From Neckera pumila (lineage: Eukaryota; Streptophyta; Bryopsida; Hypnales; Neckeraceae), in assembly GCA_963969595.1 (NCBI GenBank), contig OZ018411.1, positions 26,410,545-26,474,544 of the forward strand: a DNA stretch of 64,000 nt, read 5' to 3'. This document shows positions 1-12,322 of the stretch, one piece after another. Each line of letters opens with the position of its first letter. Positions within the stretch are counted from its first letter, which is position 1. Under the pieces are notes generated by a model that ran no database searches, was not told the origin of the DNA, and worked only from the letters and a program-made list of their open reading frames with translations. Made by a program: the position numbers and the translations under genes.

Positions 1-208
1 AAGGGTAGGCGGAGTTTCGGTAGTCTCGGAGGAATTGCTGTTGCTGCGATTTGAAGGAACTGCTGCCGTTACGGGCGTTCGGGTTCAGGGATTCCTGAAC
101 TGTCTCTGGGATTGTCAGTCTGTATACCCCCATTGGAACCCCGGTCTCTCGTGATTCTGCTACTGCTGCTGCTGCCCCTGTTTGCGGTATCAACAACCTC
201 CCTGGCAT
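1..208 (-). CDS. N-terminal part of an unidentified protein, runs off the left edge
   Basis: Read on the minus strand, an ATG at 208-206 opens a frame that stays open to the window edge (about 69 codons). The predicted start is M-P-G-R-L-L-I-P-Q-T-G followed by an alanine-rich stretch, then a segment reading V-Y-R-L-T-I-P-E-T-V-Q-E-S-L, then a Gln/Ser-rich tail. The local sequence is clearly richer in G and C than most of the window and carries no repeat signature, which suits real coding sequence. I do not recognise the family. The sequence just upstream of the reading frame (TTATGCCAG) could also be a splice acceptor, so this may be an internal exon rather than the first one. An open frame of this length in GC-rich DNA is suggestive, not decisive. 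Confidence 0.4.
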   Translation of the reverse strand, partial: MPGRLLIPQTGAAAAVAESRETGVPMGVYRLTIPETVQESLNPNARNGSSSFKSQQQQFLRDYRNSAYP

Positions 209-1579
209 AATGTAAGTGTCATAACCTCTCTACCTCGCAACCTCCGCCGCGCAACGAAGTATCGAGCACATACAGCGAAATTCAGAACAAATTGCCAAAA
301 TTTTACTGGTTACTGTACTCAAACTTTTACAAGGACCTAAACCGAAATGGAACTCGACCTGCACTCCTGAAACATTCTGAGACCCCATGGGACCCGAGTC
401 ACCCACCACATCGACAGTCTCTCCGATCCTCTTAATTTCACAGGTAAACACTACTATGCCCGAATTCCGATCCTTGCCAATAATTCTTCCACAGGTAGAT
501 GAAGTGTTACCAAAACTATTGAAACAGCAGCTTAACGAACAGGCAACCAGAAATTTTCACTGCTTGAATTCCTTGCCAATACTGTAGGTAGTCACTCTCC
601 CACAATGCAAGTCGATGGAGCGTTAGCAAATCTACTGGAACGGGAGCTCCGATCCGCGGATCTCGCTAGTGCAGACTCGAGGCTTGCAAGACTTGCAGCA
701 TCGATTGTAATGAGACTCGTGTATGCAGGAGTTGAAGGGTACTTATTAGTGGTCGGCACTCTTGGCGCATGTACGTAGAAGCTGAAGAGCATCCGGAGTT
801 CTGGACAGCCGCAACTTGGTGATATCTATCCCCGCTTCACGTGCCCAGCCCACCGTTCCCCGCGGTAGCGGCGGACCTCATTACTACGCACTAGTATGCA
901 GTAATGACGAGTTTCCTAACCACACTTATTTAGGTACGCCTGTCACCTACAATTCCATTTTCATACGTAAAAGAGTTTATACAGTATTGTCAATTACTTA
1001 GTCATTGGGCTCTTCCGAGGTGAACTTAAATCGTTTTCTGGGTTGGCGAATTTTCGCCTCTCTGACGGAGTTTGAGCCTGTCAAACTCCGTCCCTCCGAG
1101 AATTGCTCCAGAATTGCGCCAGCCAGTGCTGTGAAGGTTTGTGGCAGTTTACTGCTAAAAAAAACACGCTGGTCAGGTGATGGAACAAAAGTAATTCGTC
1201 GCAAATGTCGGTCTTCTGAAACTCTGGGCGCTTGTGCACACTGAACGAGATCTTTCAGTCTGGGTGCATGAATCGTGTCCATGCTTCACGTAATCAATTG
1301 CCTATGTGGCTATGGTGAGGGTAGATTCAATCATCATTTGGGGACTGCCATATTTTATTAACAAAATTTCATACTTGAATTTATATGAGAATTCCTCTCA
1401 CGTCGTAAAATACTCAGTTGAGTTGAGAATCCTTGTTCAGCTTGGAAAATTCAATGTATGCGGTATGCGACAGGTATGCTGCTCGCTTGCGAATGTGGGT
1501 ACATTTGAGCTGAGTTTTCCATAAGTTGTGGTTGAGTTCGGAAAGGCCCTCCAAGTAAAACAACCCTAGGACACCGCAA
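209..1579. other. GC-richer unique sequence, no gene assigned
   Basis: No transposon termini or repeats shared with the rest of the window are visible here. Several short open frames exist: 605-778 (+) encodes 57 residues with a Leu/Ala/Arg-rich helix-like start, 230-451 (-) encodes 73 residues, and 998-1282 (-) encodes 94 residues ending in a basic run R-K-R-F-K-F. None matches a family I recognise. They could be exons of the gene at 1-208, a 5' flanking region, or chance. The stretch from about 1300 to 1580 becomes AT-richer and shows nothing further. Confidence 0.4.
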
Positions 1580-1899
1580 ACACTACGTGTTTTTTGTTTT
1601 TTTTAACAAATGGGCGAACCCACTGCATTAAGAATCAGAACCAAAACCCACAGCCAAGCCTAACGGCTGGACAGTGAAGAGAGAGCGAGCAAAGTAACCA
1701 ACAAAACCAAAGAATCAACAAAAAGAAAACCCCTACATAAAAGAGCAAGAAGTAGGGCTAATAGAGTTCCACCTCACCACCCCATCTACCTTGCGAGCAA
1801 GCACTAGCGATTGGAGCCAAGTTTTTTCAAATCTATCCCAGTAGCCCCCACCCGTTGAGGCCGGTTTTGAGCCCTCTTTTGGGCTTTAATGAGTGCTGC

Positions 1900-4800
1900 T
1901 CACCCCAAATCCAATAGTGCTGTCCATATAGCTTTGTGAATGCGCTCACGGGACCACAAACATTGCATAAATACTTTACTATTCCTAGAGATCCATATGA
2001 TCCAAATGGAAGAGCCTCTCACTAATGACCAAATGGTCTTGAGGTGTGAAAACCTCCTAGGAAGAAAGCCCTCAAATATACAATGTGTGGAGCTAAATCT
2101 CACGTGTAGAGCTGTTGTTGACTGATCCCCGCATAGGCGAATGAGAATAGACTGGGAAAATTCCCATACCTCTTGGGCTCAAGGACAATGGTAAAACTTG
2201 TGGATAGGTGTCTCAATAGTATCCATCGTGCAGTAATTGCATCTAGCGTCAATGCTCGGGTTTATGCGTGCCTCTAGGAGTGTACTACCATCGCATTATG
2301 CCATACTGACCACATGAATGCCGCTTCATTTTGGGATCTTGTTTTGTGCTCGAGGTCCCTCCAATCAGACAAGAAGTTAACGGGCAGGTGATCAGGCCAT
2401 TTTGAAGGAATGGATCGTTGTAGTTGTGTTCCCTTGGTGAATAATTGTCTTCTAGTACTAGTTGAATATTGCATAAGTTGATCACCATTTGACCATGTCC
2501 ATCTTTCCGGATCAAAAGCCAAGGATTGTATATCTCCGACAAACAATAGGGTATTGTTCTTGCCTTTTGTCACTCTGATCAATTTGATGAAGCCTTGATA
2601 TCTTATGCTCACATCTGGATTCTCAATAACTGTCAACTGTCTAGAAATGGCTTCCATTGATGCTATCGTGGTCGTCACTGGTAAATAGAGACTCTATGCC
2701 TGTAAGTTAATCTAAAAGTTGGGCCCTCCAACCTTTCATACAATATTTGGAAGCTCATCGCCCAAAATGCTGAATATATCTATCCATTGCCCGCTTTTGG
2801 CATGAGATGGATGACTAGTAAGAAGGTGCACCCATTCTTGGGGAATATGAGAGATCAGATTACGCCATTGTCTGTGTTCTTCATTTGTAAGTTTGAAACT
2901 TCCTTGAATAACCTCCCATGGCTTGAAATCTTGCCTTGACAAATCCCATAGGTCCGCAATAGTTCTAAGTCTTTGCTGTGCCAAAACTTTGGCTCTTTTC
3001 TGTATAAAATGAAAGTTGGATCCTATGTAGCTGAAGCCCACCAAAGGCTAGTTGTTAACACCTCTTCTGCACAAGTCGGTGGGGCCGGTTCAATATGTTT
3101 TACAAGACACCTCCATGCTGATGTAATCCGGTTCCAAATGCGATGCAAGATCCCTTGGTAGCCAATGGCTTATGCACCATGAGTCAAGCCTGTGAAGGAA
3201 ACCAATACCCTAGTTTTGGTTTCATTTTTAGAATCCTATATCTTAATAGAACTTTAAAATTGGATATGCCCGATTTGATGGCATACAGGATCCATTTTGC
3301 CAATAGAGCTGTAAGGGAGATTTTAGGGTCAAATATCTTAAGTCCACCTACGCCTTTGAATAGATAGCAATCTTTTCAATTAACTCTGGTGCACGTTGTA
3401 TGCTCAGTACCACTCCACAAAAAATTGCGGACGTTTCCCTTGATGGAACAAATGACCTGTATCGATCTGCTCTAGATGGCTATAAAATAGTACAATGTTG
3501 ACAGGAGAATGGCGTTGATCACCGTAACTCTATTTGCGAGAAACAAGTGTTGCGTAGTCTAATACATGAGCTTTTTGTAATTTTTCCTTGTAAAAACTCA
3601 TCAATGTCGGCTATCTCAAGGATAATTCCAAACGGAGCTTCAAGTAGCTTTGTAATGGATCTTGGCAGTGCCCATGTGAGATTATGCTTCTCTGTCCATA
3701 TTAGTCTAAGCACCTTGGAGAACTAGTACCCGATGCTTTTTGTCTAGTTGATGATAAGTCCGGAGGCCACTCCAAATTGTTGGAGAAGAGAAATGGTATT
3801 TTGTAATACTTCTTCCTTTCCAATAATTGAGAAACCTATATCATTTGCGTATTGCGACAATAGTTGTTGCAAGTTGCTATCTGGGAGTTGGATCCCTTGA
3901 ATTCTTCCCAACCTTTGCTCATCTACTACGGCCATGTTGAGAGCTTCTCCCACCAATAGAAATAAGTAGGGTGCCAGAGGGCATCCCTGTTTGATACCTT
4001 AAACCCTAAAGTCCCATTGTCCCTACGGGGGACAAAATGGATTTTGGGCAGGTTCCTATGAGCTCAATTTTTAATGAAACTTTCTGAAACTTTCCCATAA
4101 GATAGAAAAACTTATTAGCTTTGGGGGAATGTAATTTTTATTTCAATCGGTGCCCGGGAGCAAAAGTTATGCCCAAATAAGCTCAAAACAGGGGAGAAGG
4201 GGCAGCAAAAAAATTTTGCAAAAAATTTAATTTAATTTTTTTAATTTTTTTTCCATATAGATTATATTTTTGCCTATTTGGGAAGCTTTGATTCATTTCA
4301 TTTGGACTTTTTATGAGAAAGTTATGGACAATCTTGTTTTTCGGGCAATGAGAGCATCTTCTTGAAAAAAACTTTTTCTTTCACTTTGAATGCTGATATC
4401 TTTCAATCCATACGGTCAAACATCACAAAATTTTTACTACATGATCTGTAAAAAGTGTAGTATAAGATCCTACGGTTATTTTCTAAAAAAAAATAATTTT
4501 TCTCATCTTTTAGATGAACGCAACAAAAGTAGCAGTTTTGAGTGATTTTTGACAGAAAAATGGCCTTGGGACTTTAGGGGTTAAGCAATGGAGAATGAAG
4601 ATGTGGCTTTGCTGTTTAGTAGAACTGACGTTGATGCATCATTGAGCAGCATCCTAACCAGCTTTGAGAATGAGTCTGGGATACCAAGTTTTCGCATCAT
4701 TTGGAAGAGAAAATCCCCAAAAGCTCATTTGTGTAGAAGGATGATTGTTCTTGAGGTCATACCTGCGGGTAGCCGACCCTACATGATTGAGTCGCTGATT

Positions 4801-6289
4801 ATGCTTGTAAACTTTTCTTCCAATAGGTCCCAAAATTTACAGAAGAACTTTGCAATAATGTTGTCAGGTTCCAAACTTCTACCATGTGCCATTTGTGCTA
4901 AAGCCTGGTATAATTCGTCCTGCATCAAATTTTTATCAAACTGTTGTGCCATCAAGGGAGAGAATTTGCATTGCACTCTTTCTAGTACATTACTCCTGGC
5001 CTCACATACGTCATTGGTCACCTCGTCTTGAAAATATAACTTTGAATAGAAATCCGTGCATATATTCTTTAGACCTTCCCGATCGTGAATCAGTGAGCCT
5101 TGCTGGTCACAAAGTTCCATGATGGATGTATTGATAGGTTCAGGTCTTACATTGTTGAAGAACTCTGCTGTGAGCCGGTCGCCATATAGTCTCCAGCTAG
5201 CTCTGGCCCTCATCCTTTGTCCATCTATCTTCCTTGATTCTACCTCTGCAAGGCTTGCTCTAATTTTGTTAACCTCGTCTTGCAGGGAGACAGATTGAGG
5301 TAGCAATTGAAGCTGGTTTGTTTTTTGTTCCAACTTCTCGCACAGGGTCTCTTCTCCTTCTCGATTGTCCTTTGCGCATCTAATACAATAGCCTTTGTAA
5401 GACCTCGTTCCCCTTTTTAGCGTGGAGAAGAAATTGATGTCCACCGAGGTTGCCTGCCATATCCTTCTAATTGCTGGTTCAGCTTCCTATAGATAATAAG
5501 ATGACATCACCCATTTGCTCGGCCTGGAGGGTGACTTTTCTAGTTCAATGGTCATGGAAACTGGGCAATGGTCTGACCGAGTATTATCTCCCCAAATTTT
5601 GTATTCTAATACTTTCCTATATCCGCTACTAGATTCAGGGAAAATGTAGATTCGTTCAAGACGTGCCATAACTCTGGCGTGATCACTTCTTGCGTTATTC
5701 CAGGAAAATAAGAGACTGGGTGAGGTCAGTAGGTGCTCCTCTACCTGGATAGAATTTTTCAAATCGTTGAACAGTAGCCTTTCTAATGCAGGTATAATTT
5801 TTCCACACATGCTGGACTTGTTGCTCCTTTGTTCTACCATGTTCGCTAAGCATTATCCATTGACAAGTGTTTGGCAACTCCTTGAGCATTAATTCCCACG
5901 AAATACGTCTTGGCTAGGATTCATGTGGAGCGTAAAGATTTACAAACCCTAAATCACCTCCCAAAATTTGACCCATTATAAACCAGTGTGCCCTTCTACC
6001 GAATATTGAGCCTGATTGGGTGAACAAATTCGCCCATTTTGGTGAGATGAACAAAGCAACCCCTCCTTTGCCAGCGTTTCTCCCATGAATTGTATACCCT
6101 AGATCTGCCTCCATGTAGAAGTAAGTTGCCTGTTTCCAGAGTATCGAATCTAATCGTGAAGCTCCCAATCCACGTAACTTGTGTTCTTATATGAACAAAA
6201 AGTCTATAGGATTCCTCATAATGTAGTTCCTAAGGTTAACTATAGTAGCAGGATTTTTTAATTCCCTAACGTTTGTGATAAAAGTTTAA
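1900..6289 (-). pseudogene. LINE ORF2: endonuclease-reverse transcriptase, inactive
   Basis: The endonuclease starts near 6289 with a frame reading N-V-R-E-L, then an E-H-K-L catalytic-Glu block preceded by a stop in place of the usual Gln, then G-G-V-A-L-F and N-L-Y-A-P (5914-6168), R-L-E-R where R-L-D-R is usual, and the S-D-H-C-P-V catalytic motif near 5570. The RT linker (4779-5444) has the usual A-S-W-R-L-Y-G-D-R and F-Y-S-K-L-Y blocks. RT core blocks G-I-K-Q-G-C-P-L-A-P and the active site follow near 3990 and 3845; the active site reads Y-A-N-D where Y-A-D-D is required. A zf-RVT-like C-x2-C...H-x3-C block lies near 2190-2240. A 577-bp TTAA element splits the RT domain at 4004-4580. 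Multiple stops and frame changes separate the pieces. Confidence 0.85.
4004..4580 (+). mobile_element. TTAA-flanked non-autonomous element, 577 bp (copy A1)
   Basis: Flanked by TTAA at 4000-4003 and 4581-4584. Left terminus reads ACCCTAAAGTCCC (first C mutated to A), right terminus reads GGGACTTTAGGGG, a 13-bp imperfect terminal inverted repeat. It sits inside the LINE reverse transcriptase, so it inserted after that LINE. The interior has no coding potential. It is almost the same as the copy at 48288-48864, and both are 577 bp long. TTAA duplication and CCC-starting termini are the piggyBac signature. Confidence 0.85.
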
Positions 6290-6292
6290 CCT

Positions 6293-9200
6293 TCATAAGC
6301 AATCCTTGGTGAGAATATGCCTAGCGCTCTCCATGTGATCCTCATGCTCTGCTAGTTGATTATTCTTATAGCCCCAAGCTGCCATGGGCAGATCTGAGGG
6401 AAAGTCCCATGAACTCGCACTTTGTACATTTGTCTTTGTCCCAGCAATTGCCGGAGCTCTCACAGATTGATCTTGAATTTTTTGTCTGACTTGGGCATGG
6501 AGGTTTCTAAGTGAAAAATCCCCTGCAACTAGTTGACCCGGCCTCTCAGGATCACCGCTAGTCCATTGGGGGATTGATTTTGCAATTTGATGAAACATCC
6601 GTATTGCTAAAGAATTTTCTTTTTCTAATGATAGGGAAAGGGGGCAAGATGGGCCTTTCAATGGTAGTAAGTTTGGCTAGGCATCCTCAAAGTGATCTAA
6701 ATAAGGTATATCGATAGGCCTAGTATTTAGTATAATTGAGTTAGGGTGGTCGGATCTTGCACCTTCATACGACTGGGCATCGACAATGAGCTAGGCCACC
6801 TGCTTGGCAATCCGTAACGTCTGTGGATCTGCATGCTCACGAGACTGATTCAATTCTAGGCTCTGTTGCGGTAGGTGTTCTGCCGTCGAATTATGCTGGG
6901 ATAAGTGATCAGGTTCTTGGCTGCGCTGGAGTAGGTGGAGCGGAGGTACTTCGGAACCTTGTCCAATGATTCTTTGGCTCGGAGAATCAGATCTTGGCTC
7001 TATGCTGTGACTCACTTTCGACGATGATGGAAAGGATAGAGAGTCAGAGGATCCTGAGTTCGTTCCTTCGGTTCTTGAAGTTGAACCTTCAATACCTACT
7101 GCGTGAACAATTTGAGGTTGGATCGAGATCATACCACTGACTTGAATATCACATACGCCGTACTCTAGTTCCTAGATGGTAGGGAATTTAGATATATGCA
7201 TCGAGTTATGGTGCGCCAAAAGAGATGGTGGATAGGGTAATCTCTCATGTGTCCCTTAGCTGTTATGTTTGCTAGAGGCCGGTGTTGGAACCACGATCGT
7301 CTTCCTCGCTGGAGACTCGTTACTTGGTTGATGATCTACTTCTTGTTTGCTCAATTTGAGAAAGCAGTTTGTTTTGTTGCTCATAGAATCTCCCTCATCT
7401 TGCTTCTGCTCCATTACTGTCTTATGCACCCATTGTTGAGTGGGTCTTGTTTGATGGTCTGGCTTCTTTGGAAAGGCTCTGGATTCTTGATGTTGAACTA
7501 GGATGAACCCCTCAGCATCTAGGACAGTCTTTGGTTGTTGATTTTTGAAATTGCGCCCCCTACTATGCCGGTTATAACTCCTTTGTTGCCTAGGTTCATT
7601 ATGCTAACTCCTAGCAGGGTAATTGTTGATTTGTGGTAACGGCTGGCCACTGCCCACATTTCTTGCATGTGGTTGTTGGGTGGTATGGTGAGGTTGGTTG
7701 TGGTTTGTCAAATGGACATTCTATTGAATCATAGGGCAATCCACAGCCGCATGCAAGTAAGATGAACAACAAAGGCAATTAGTCTTAGGGTCTTCATACA
7801 TAATTGCCACTTTTGCCATGTCACGCTCTTGAGTTTTGATGCACACCTTTTGAATCCATCCTTCTGAGAGGTTGAAGCTTACACAGTATTGGTGTTTGCT
7901 CAAGGCTCTGTTGGGGATATCTGCTGCCAACTGCCTTCCCAGCAAACGGACAATGGTTTCAGAGAAAGGTATGAGGTCAAGTGGAAGGCCTTCTAGTGTA
8001 ATCTATGAAGGGTGACTAGATACTGTGTGTAAGAACAGATTGAAAGACGGTTGCCAATATTGATACGCCGCAGCACCTCCCTGAAAACAATGGAGCCTTA
8101 AATTGATGCACTTTTCTACTGCCTCAAGGTTGTCTACCTTCACATACTGGAATCCGTTTCCTGCTTGCTTGTGAAGTAGTATTCAATTAGGGTGTAGTCT
8201 TCTTCCTAGGTTGGCTATCCACTGTTGAGAGGTTGGTTCATCTATTCCCCCCTCCAACAAAGCCGGCCACAACTATGTGCCCCTGAAGATGAGAGATTTC
8301 CTCAAACAAAGCAGAAGGGTTGATGGCACCTGGAGGTAGTACCTTGGGGTGATTGCATGAAAGACCTTCCGTTTTTGTTCCACTTTGGCCGTTTTCAGCC
8401 ATTTTTTGGGAGTACTATAAAAATAAAAATAAAAATTTTAAAAACTATAAAAAATATGAGAAATGTATAAACCTATAAGAAGAAGGTACCCTATGAAGGA
8501 AAAGCAAAAAACAATTCTCTAAATAGGAGATCTAGAAAAGTGTAGAATCGCAAGAAAATACATACTTTGACATTTTAATTTGTGAAAAATAGGAAAATTA
8601 ATTTTAAAAAAAACTGGAAACTACCATTTGAGAAGACTTCATGGTGAAGAGATTCCACCAAAAAAATGATCCTAAAACCATCTTCAATGTTTAGAATTGT
8701 GTGCACAAGGGAGCCCTCTTTGCATGGACGTAGAAGATAGAAAATAAAATATTTTTTAAAGCCCTTTGGTAGCATCATAGCTTCCTACTATGGGAATAGA
8801 CCATAAAAATTTCAGCTCCAAATCGTTAAATTTGGGGACTCCTTACGTAGTAAAAACCCTAAAACTCAAAACGTGACATATTAGTTTAAATGGTTTTTAA
8901 ATTTAAGATGAGTTTTGAAAATTTCTGAAAAATATGAGATATAATGAAACTCAAAAGAAGAATCTCCAATAAAAATTTCAAGTTCATTATAGACGTTTTA
9001 GAAGTTACGCTTTAGAAGTTATTGCAAAACGAAGCTTCAACATTCCTTTTGTGACAATGTTTTAGTACTTTCCAGTACCGGTCTTTCTTGCAATCACCCC
9101 TTGAAGTTTTGGACCAACATGCTCGCCCAGTTGCGATGCCCGTTTCTCGGGATGGACTTGTCTGCCGAGGGAGCGTACGGGTTTAGTCGCATGGGATCGA

Positions 9201-9478
9201 GAGGCGTGACTCGAGGAGCTGTCCCCACTTGAAAGTTTGCCCCACCTTGCTAACGTCCCCGTTGGCCGTTTTGCTAACCCTGCATGTCAGGGATCTGACC
9301 TCTGCCTAGCTGATTCTGCATTTGGTCTCCCCCTTCTTGTATTTGTGCTATATTGTTGTGGCGATTGATCTCCTAATCCCGTCTAATGTTCCTGGCGTAT
9401 AGTTGATGCAATTTGAGGTACTCTTCTGTCGTATACCGCCTGGCATTCCTGAGTACGTCCATGTATGAGTCCATCACT
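6293..9478 (-). pseudogene. LINE ORF1: nucleic-acid-binding protein with CCHC zinc knuckle
   Basis: Minus-strand ORF1 of the LINE. The N-terminal part lies at 9104-9478 (segment reading M-D-S-Y-M-D-V-L-R-N-A-R-R-Y) and continues across the insertion at 8347-9099 in frame: F-K joins V-L-P-P-G-A-I-N-P once the insertion and one duplicated CTTG are removed. A region resembling the plant ORF1 DUF4283 domain (about 8340-7900) leads into the 74-residue frame at 7721-7945, which ends with a clean zinc knuckle, C-x2-C-x4-H-x4-C, near 7760. A Ser/Gln/Pro-rich tail runs to about 6293. Stops occur at several points. In living elements this protein packages LINE RNA; here it cannot be made intact. Confidence 0.75.
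8347..9099 (+). mobile_element. MITE with GGGTGATTG termini and 4-bp target duplication, 753 bp
   Basis: Left end GGGTGATTGCATGAAAGACC (8347-8366) is the inverted match of 9080-9099 with one mismatch. It is flanked by CTTG at 8343-8346 and 9100-9103. Removing it restores the LINE ORF1 reading frame exactly, which confirms the borders. Two or three more members of the same family occur at 11088-12125 and 42188-42922. No ORF of a transposase type. Part of the interior (8570-8900) is shared with 11330-11880. A 2-bp TT duplication with GGGG ends is an alternative reading of the junction. Confidence 0.8.
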
Positions 9479-9549
9479 AGCTCTTTAACTAAATTTACTG
9501 AAGCACTAACAAGATCAAATTAACTGAATTCTACTTAAGTGAGATCTAA

Positions 9550-10036
9550 GCATTAGGAAAAATTTGAGCCCTCCAAGAGCCCTCTTCATTTTGACAACAC
9601 TCCAATATATTGAGCCTAGACTTGATACATTGAAATGCATATGAGATGTCTCTACCTTGTATGACTTTCTTGTTGTACAAGAGCTCATCCTTCTATTAAA
9701 TATAGTATCCCAAAGATTAGTTGTAAGAATTGTATACTAAGCATGAGACTATTTTATGATTTAGATGGAACATGTACCATTGTGCATGTACAATTGTACA
9801 TTAACTTGGTAAAATAATCCAAGTGAGTCATTATTAGTCCAACTTCTTCTTTGTACCTCAAATGGGGAGCCAATAGAAGTTGCCCACAAGGCTTCGAAGC
9901 CATCATTGTTTGGGTGGTCGGAAATAGGGGAAAACTTGACCATAATGCATGAGAAGTACAATTTTATTAGCTAATTGGGGTCCCTTTTGAGGAATTGGAG
10001 GGGGCTCTTGGAGGGTTCAAATTTTTCCTAATGCAT
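9550..10036. mobile_element. Mutator-like MITE with about 33-bp terminal repeats, 487 bp
   Basis: The left terminus GCATTAGGAAAAATTTGAGC continues as CCTCCAAGAGCCC and is repeated in inverted form at the right end (about 10000-10036). The flanks GTGAGATCTAA (9539-9549) and GTGAAATCTAA (10037-10047) form an 11-bp duplication with one mismatch; 9-11 bp duplications with long terminal repeats point to a MULE-type element. It lies in the inferred 5' region of the LINE. No coding capacity seen. Confidence 0.7.
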
Positions 10037-10493
10037 GTGAAATCTAAGCTTTGATACTTACAATCGACTAAGTATATAAAATTGCTCTCTGCTAGGTTAG
10101 AGTGAGTGAGCCCAGCAATTGTATGCCCAGGATATACACCAGCCTAAATAACAAGCAAAACACCTTGTCACTAGCTGCGATGTCTTTAAACAAGAAGATC
10201 CCCGTACGAAAAAATCCTTGTGCGATCTGCAATGCCGCTCGTGCTTTGTTACCCAGTCTGGTTTAGTATATTGCAAATGTAGTTGACAACTATTGCAAAT
10301 TAGAAGATACTGGTATCTACAGCTTTATACAATCTCCTTCTCCAAGGATCTGATGAATGCACTTGATAAATTCCTATCCGAATTGCATCACTAGCGAAAA
10401 ACTAAATTTTTGAACGAGCGCCCTCAAATCCAAAAAATACAGAGCCATCGTCCTTGCAGACGAGCAACCGGTGACTACTATCTACACTACATG

Positions 10494-11087
10494 TTTGATG
10501 GATGACATATAATCCTTCTATGTAGGACTTAAGTGCACATATTCATCCTTGGAATTTTTTGTGAAAAAGAAAGGTCTTGCACAACATTTTGACCTCCAAT
10601 GAATCTTTTAAGCAAATGATTCGCACAATACTCAAAAGCTTGATTTCCACTTTGACCAATCCATCCTTCTAGGATTCAAGTAAATATGTCTATAATCAAA
10701 AAAATAAGCAATTTGGCAATTCTCAACATTATTATATTGAGAAAGATTTTGTGGTTTTTTGTTGGTAGTCAAAAGCCAAGGGTTCTATATTTTGTAAGAG
10801 TGCATTTTTTGGACATTGTATGAATAAACTATAAATTTTCAAAGTGTTGAAAATAGGTACGTTTAAAATCGACATTAGACACTTATGAATAGATAAAGTA
10901 CATTTTAGGCAAGAATTTGTTGATGTCACTTTTTGAAGGTGTTGGTTTTAGGTGTAGTTACCAATGTTGGGCATGGGTCAAGTTTGCAGCATACCAATTG
11001 GTTATTGGTTTACAAATTAGAATGGTATCATTAAAAAAGAGGGTACTTGGGTTGAAAGTTACTACAAATGGTTGAAACTATTATCAA
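10494..11087. other. Intergenic, nothing recognised
   Basis: AT-rich sequence without a supportable gene. The part at 10940-11040 is related in inverted orientation to 30970-31080 (both contain a block around GGGCATGG and TACCAATGTTGG), so it is probably an old dispersed repeat. Confidence 0.4.
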
Positions 11088-12125
11088 GGGTGATTGTAAG
11101 AAACCCTTGCCAGTTGATTGCATTTTGAATTTGAAACGCTATAACTTTTGAATGATAATTTAATGCTAAAACCAAAATCAAGTTTCTAGATGTCTTGATT
11201 GTAAATGTAATCCTTAGTCTTCAAAAAAAAAATTAAAAATTATTTTATATATAAAAGTCAATTTTGTTAATTTGTCATACTTTGATGTTTAATTTCTTTT
11301 ATACTATTGAGCGGTTTAATTTAGTGATTTTTTGTTAAAATTTTTGTGGCATATTTCTATAGTAGGAAGACATGTTACTACCAAACGACATCTAAAAAAA
11401 CATGATTTTATGTACTCCACATTTGTACAAATAGGCCTCCTGTGTGCATGCACTTCTAAACATTAGAGATGGTTTTGATCTAATTTTTTTGGTCAAATCT
11501 CATCACCAAGACGTCCTATCAAAATGGCCAATTTTCTGTTTTGTTGATTTATTCCTACTTGTTACAAATTCAAACTTTGAAGTATATATTTTATGGAACA
11601 TATTCTTAGATATAGAATTTTGGCAAAGAAAAAACGCACTTTGACATTTAAAAAAAATTTCAACAAAACTAAAGATTGCCCATTTGGAAGGACTTCTTTG
11701 TGATGAGATTTAACCAGAAAAATAGTTCAAAACCATCTCTAATGTTTAGAAATGCTCGCTCAAGGATGGCCTATTTGCACAAATGTGGAGATGTAAAATA
11801 GTTTTTTTAAGATGCCATTTGGTAGGAATATGCCTTCTTATTAGAGATATGCTACAAAAATTTTAGTTGAAAATCATTAAATGAAACTGCTCAATAACAA
11901 TATATGTTTTTTTATGCTTAATAGGATATACATCAAAATGTGACAAATTAACAAAATTGACTTTGAAATATAAAACAAGATTTTAATTTTTTTTTTTTAA
12001 ATAAGGAATACAATTACAATCAAGAGACATGATTTTTAGCTTAGGCATTGGATTCATAATTCAAAAGTTATAGTGTTTTAAATTCAAAATGCAACCAAAT
12101 TGGCAAGTGTTTCTTACAATCATCT
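11088..12125. mobile_element. Foldback MITE of the GGGTGATTG family, 1038 bp
   Basis: Starts GGGTGATTGTAAGAAACCC and ends with the inverted equivalent (TTCTTACAATCATCT). Flanked by TCAA at 11084-11087 and 12126-12129, again a 4-bp duplication as in the copy at 8347. The two arms are inverted copies of each other over several hundred bases: for example 11450-11530 (AAACATTAGAGATGGTTTTG) pairs with 11690-11760. Interior segments are shared with the element at 8347-9099. A 66-residue frame inside (11444-11644) is a by-product of the inverted repeat. Confidence 0.75.
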
Positions 12126-12322
12126 TCAATACCAATATAAACTCTGTGTTTCTACTAATGCACTGGTATGAGGTGGATCTCTGAGATTTATATAATAGTC
12201 TGTTATGCACAATGGTATCACTCAATTTAAAAAGATATAAATGAATAAATTTAACTCAAATTTGACTTTGAATGTCCATTGTATTATTGACATACATGAA
12301 ATGAAAAGCAAGTGTCAATTAA

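Larger units (their letters stand above)
1590..10483 (-). mobile_element. Degenerate plant L1-type LINE with three nested insertions
   Basis: A non-LTR retrotransposon on the minus strand. The 3' end is marked by a poly(A)-like tract (poly-T with one G at 1590-1604 on the plus strand). In minus-strand order it carries ORF1 with a zinc knuckle (9478 to 6293), an AP-type endonuclease (about 6289-5490), a linker and reverse transcriptase (about 5444-2740) and a C-terminal zf-RVT-like region (about 2678-1900). A 10-bp repeat with one mismatch, ACACTACGTG at 1580-1589 and ACACTACATG at 10484-10493, is a candidate target-site duplication and sets the 5' end; that end is inferred. Removing the insertions at 4004-4580, 8347-9099 and 9550-10036 leaves about 7.1 kb, typical of plant L1. 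Many stops and frameshifts make it inactive. Confidence 0.85.

Noticed and set aside
8347..8415. A minus-strand ATG near 8400 that seems to start LINE ORF1 (M-A-E-N-G-Q-S-G)
   Set aside because: It lies inside the inserted element 8347-9099. The true ORF1 continues on the far side of the insertion at 9104-9478, in frame once the insertion is removed.
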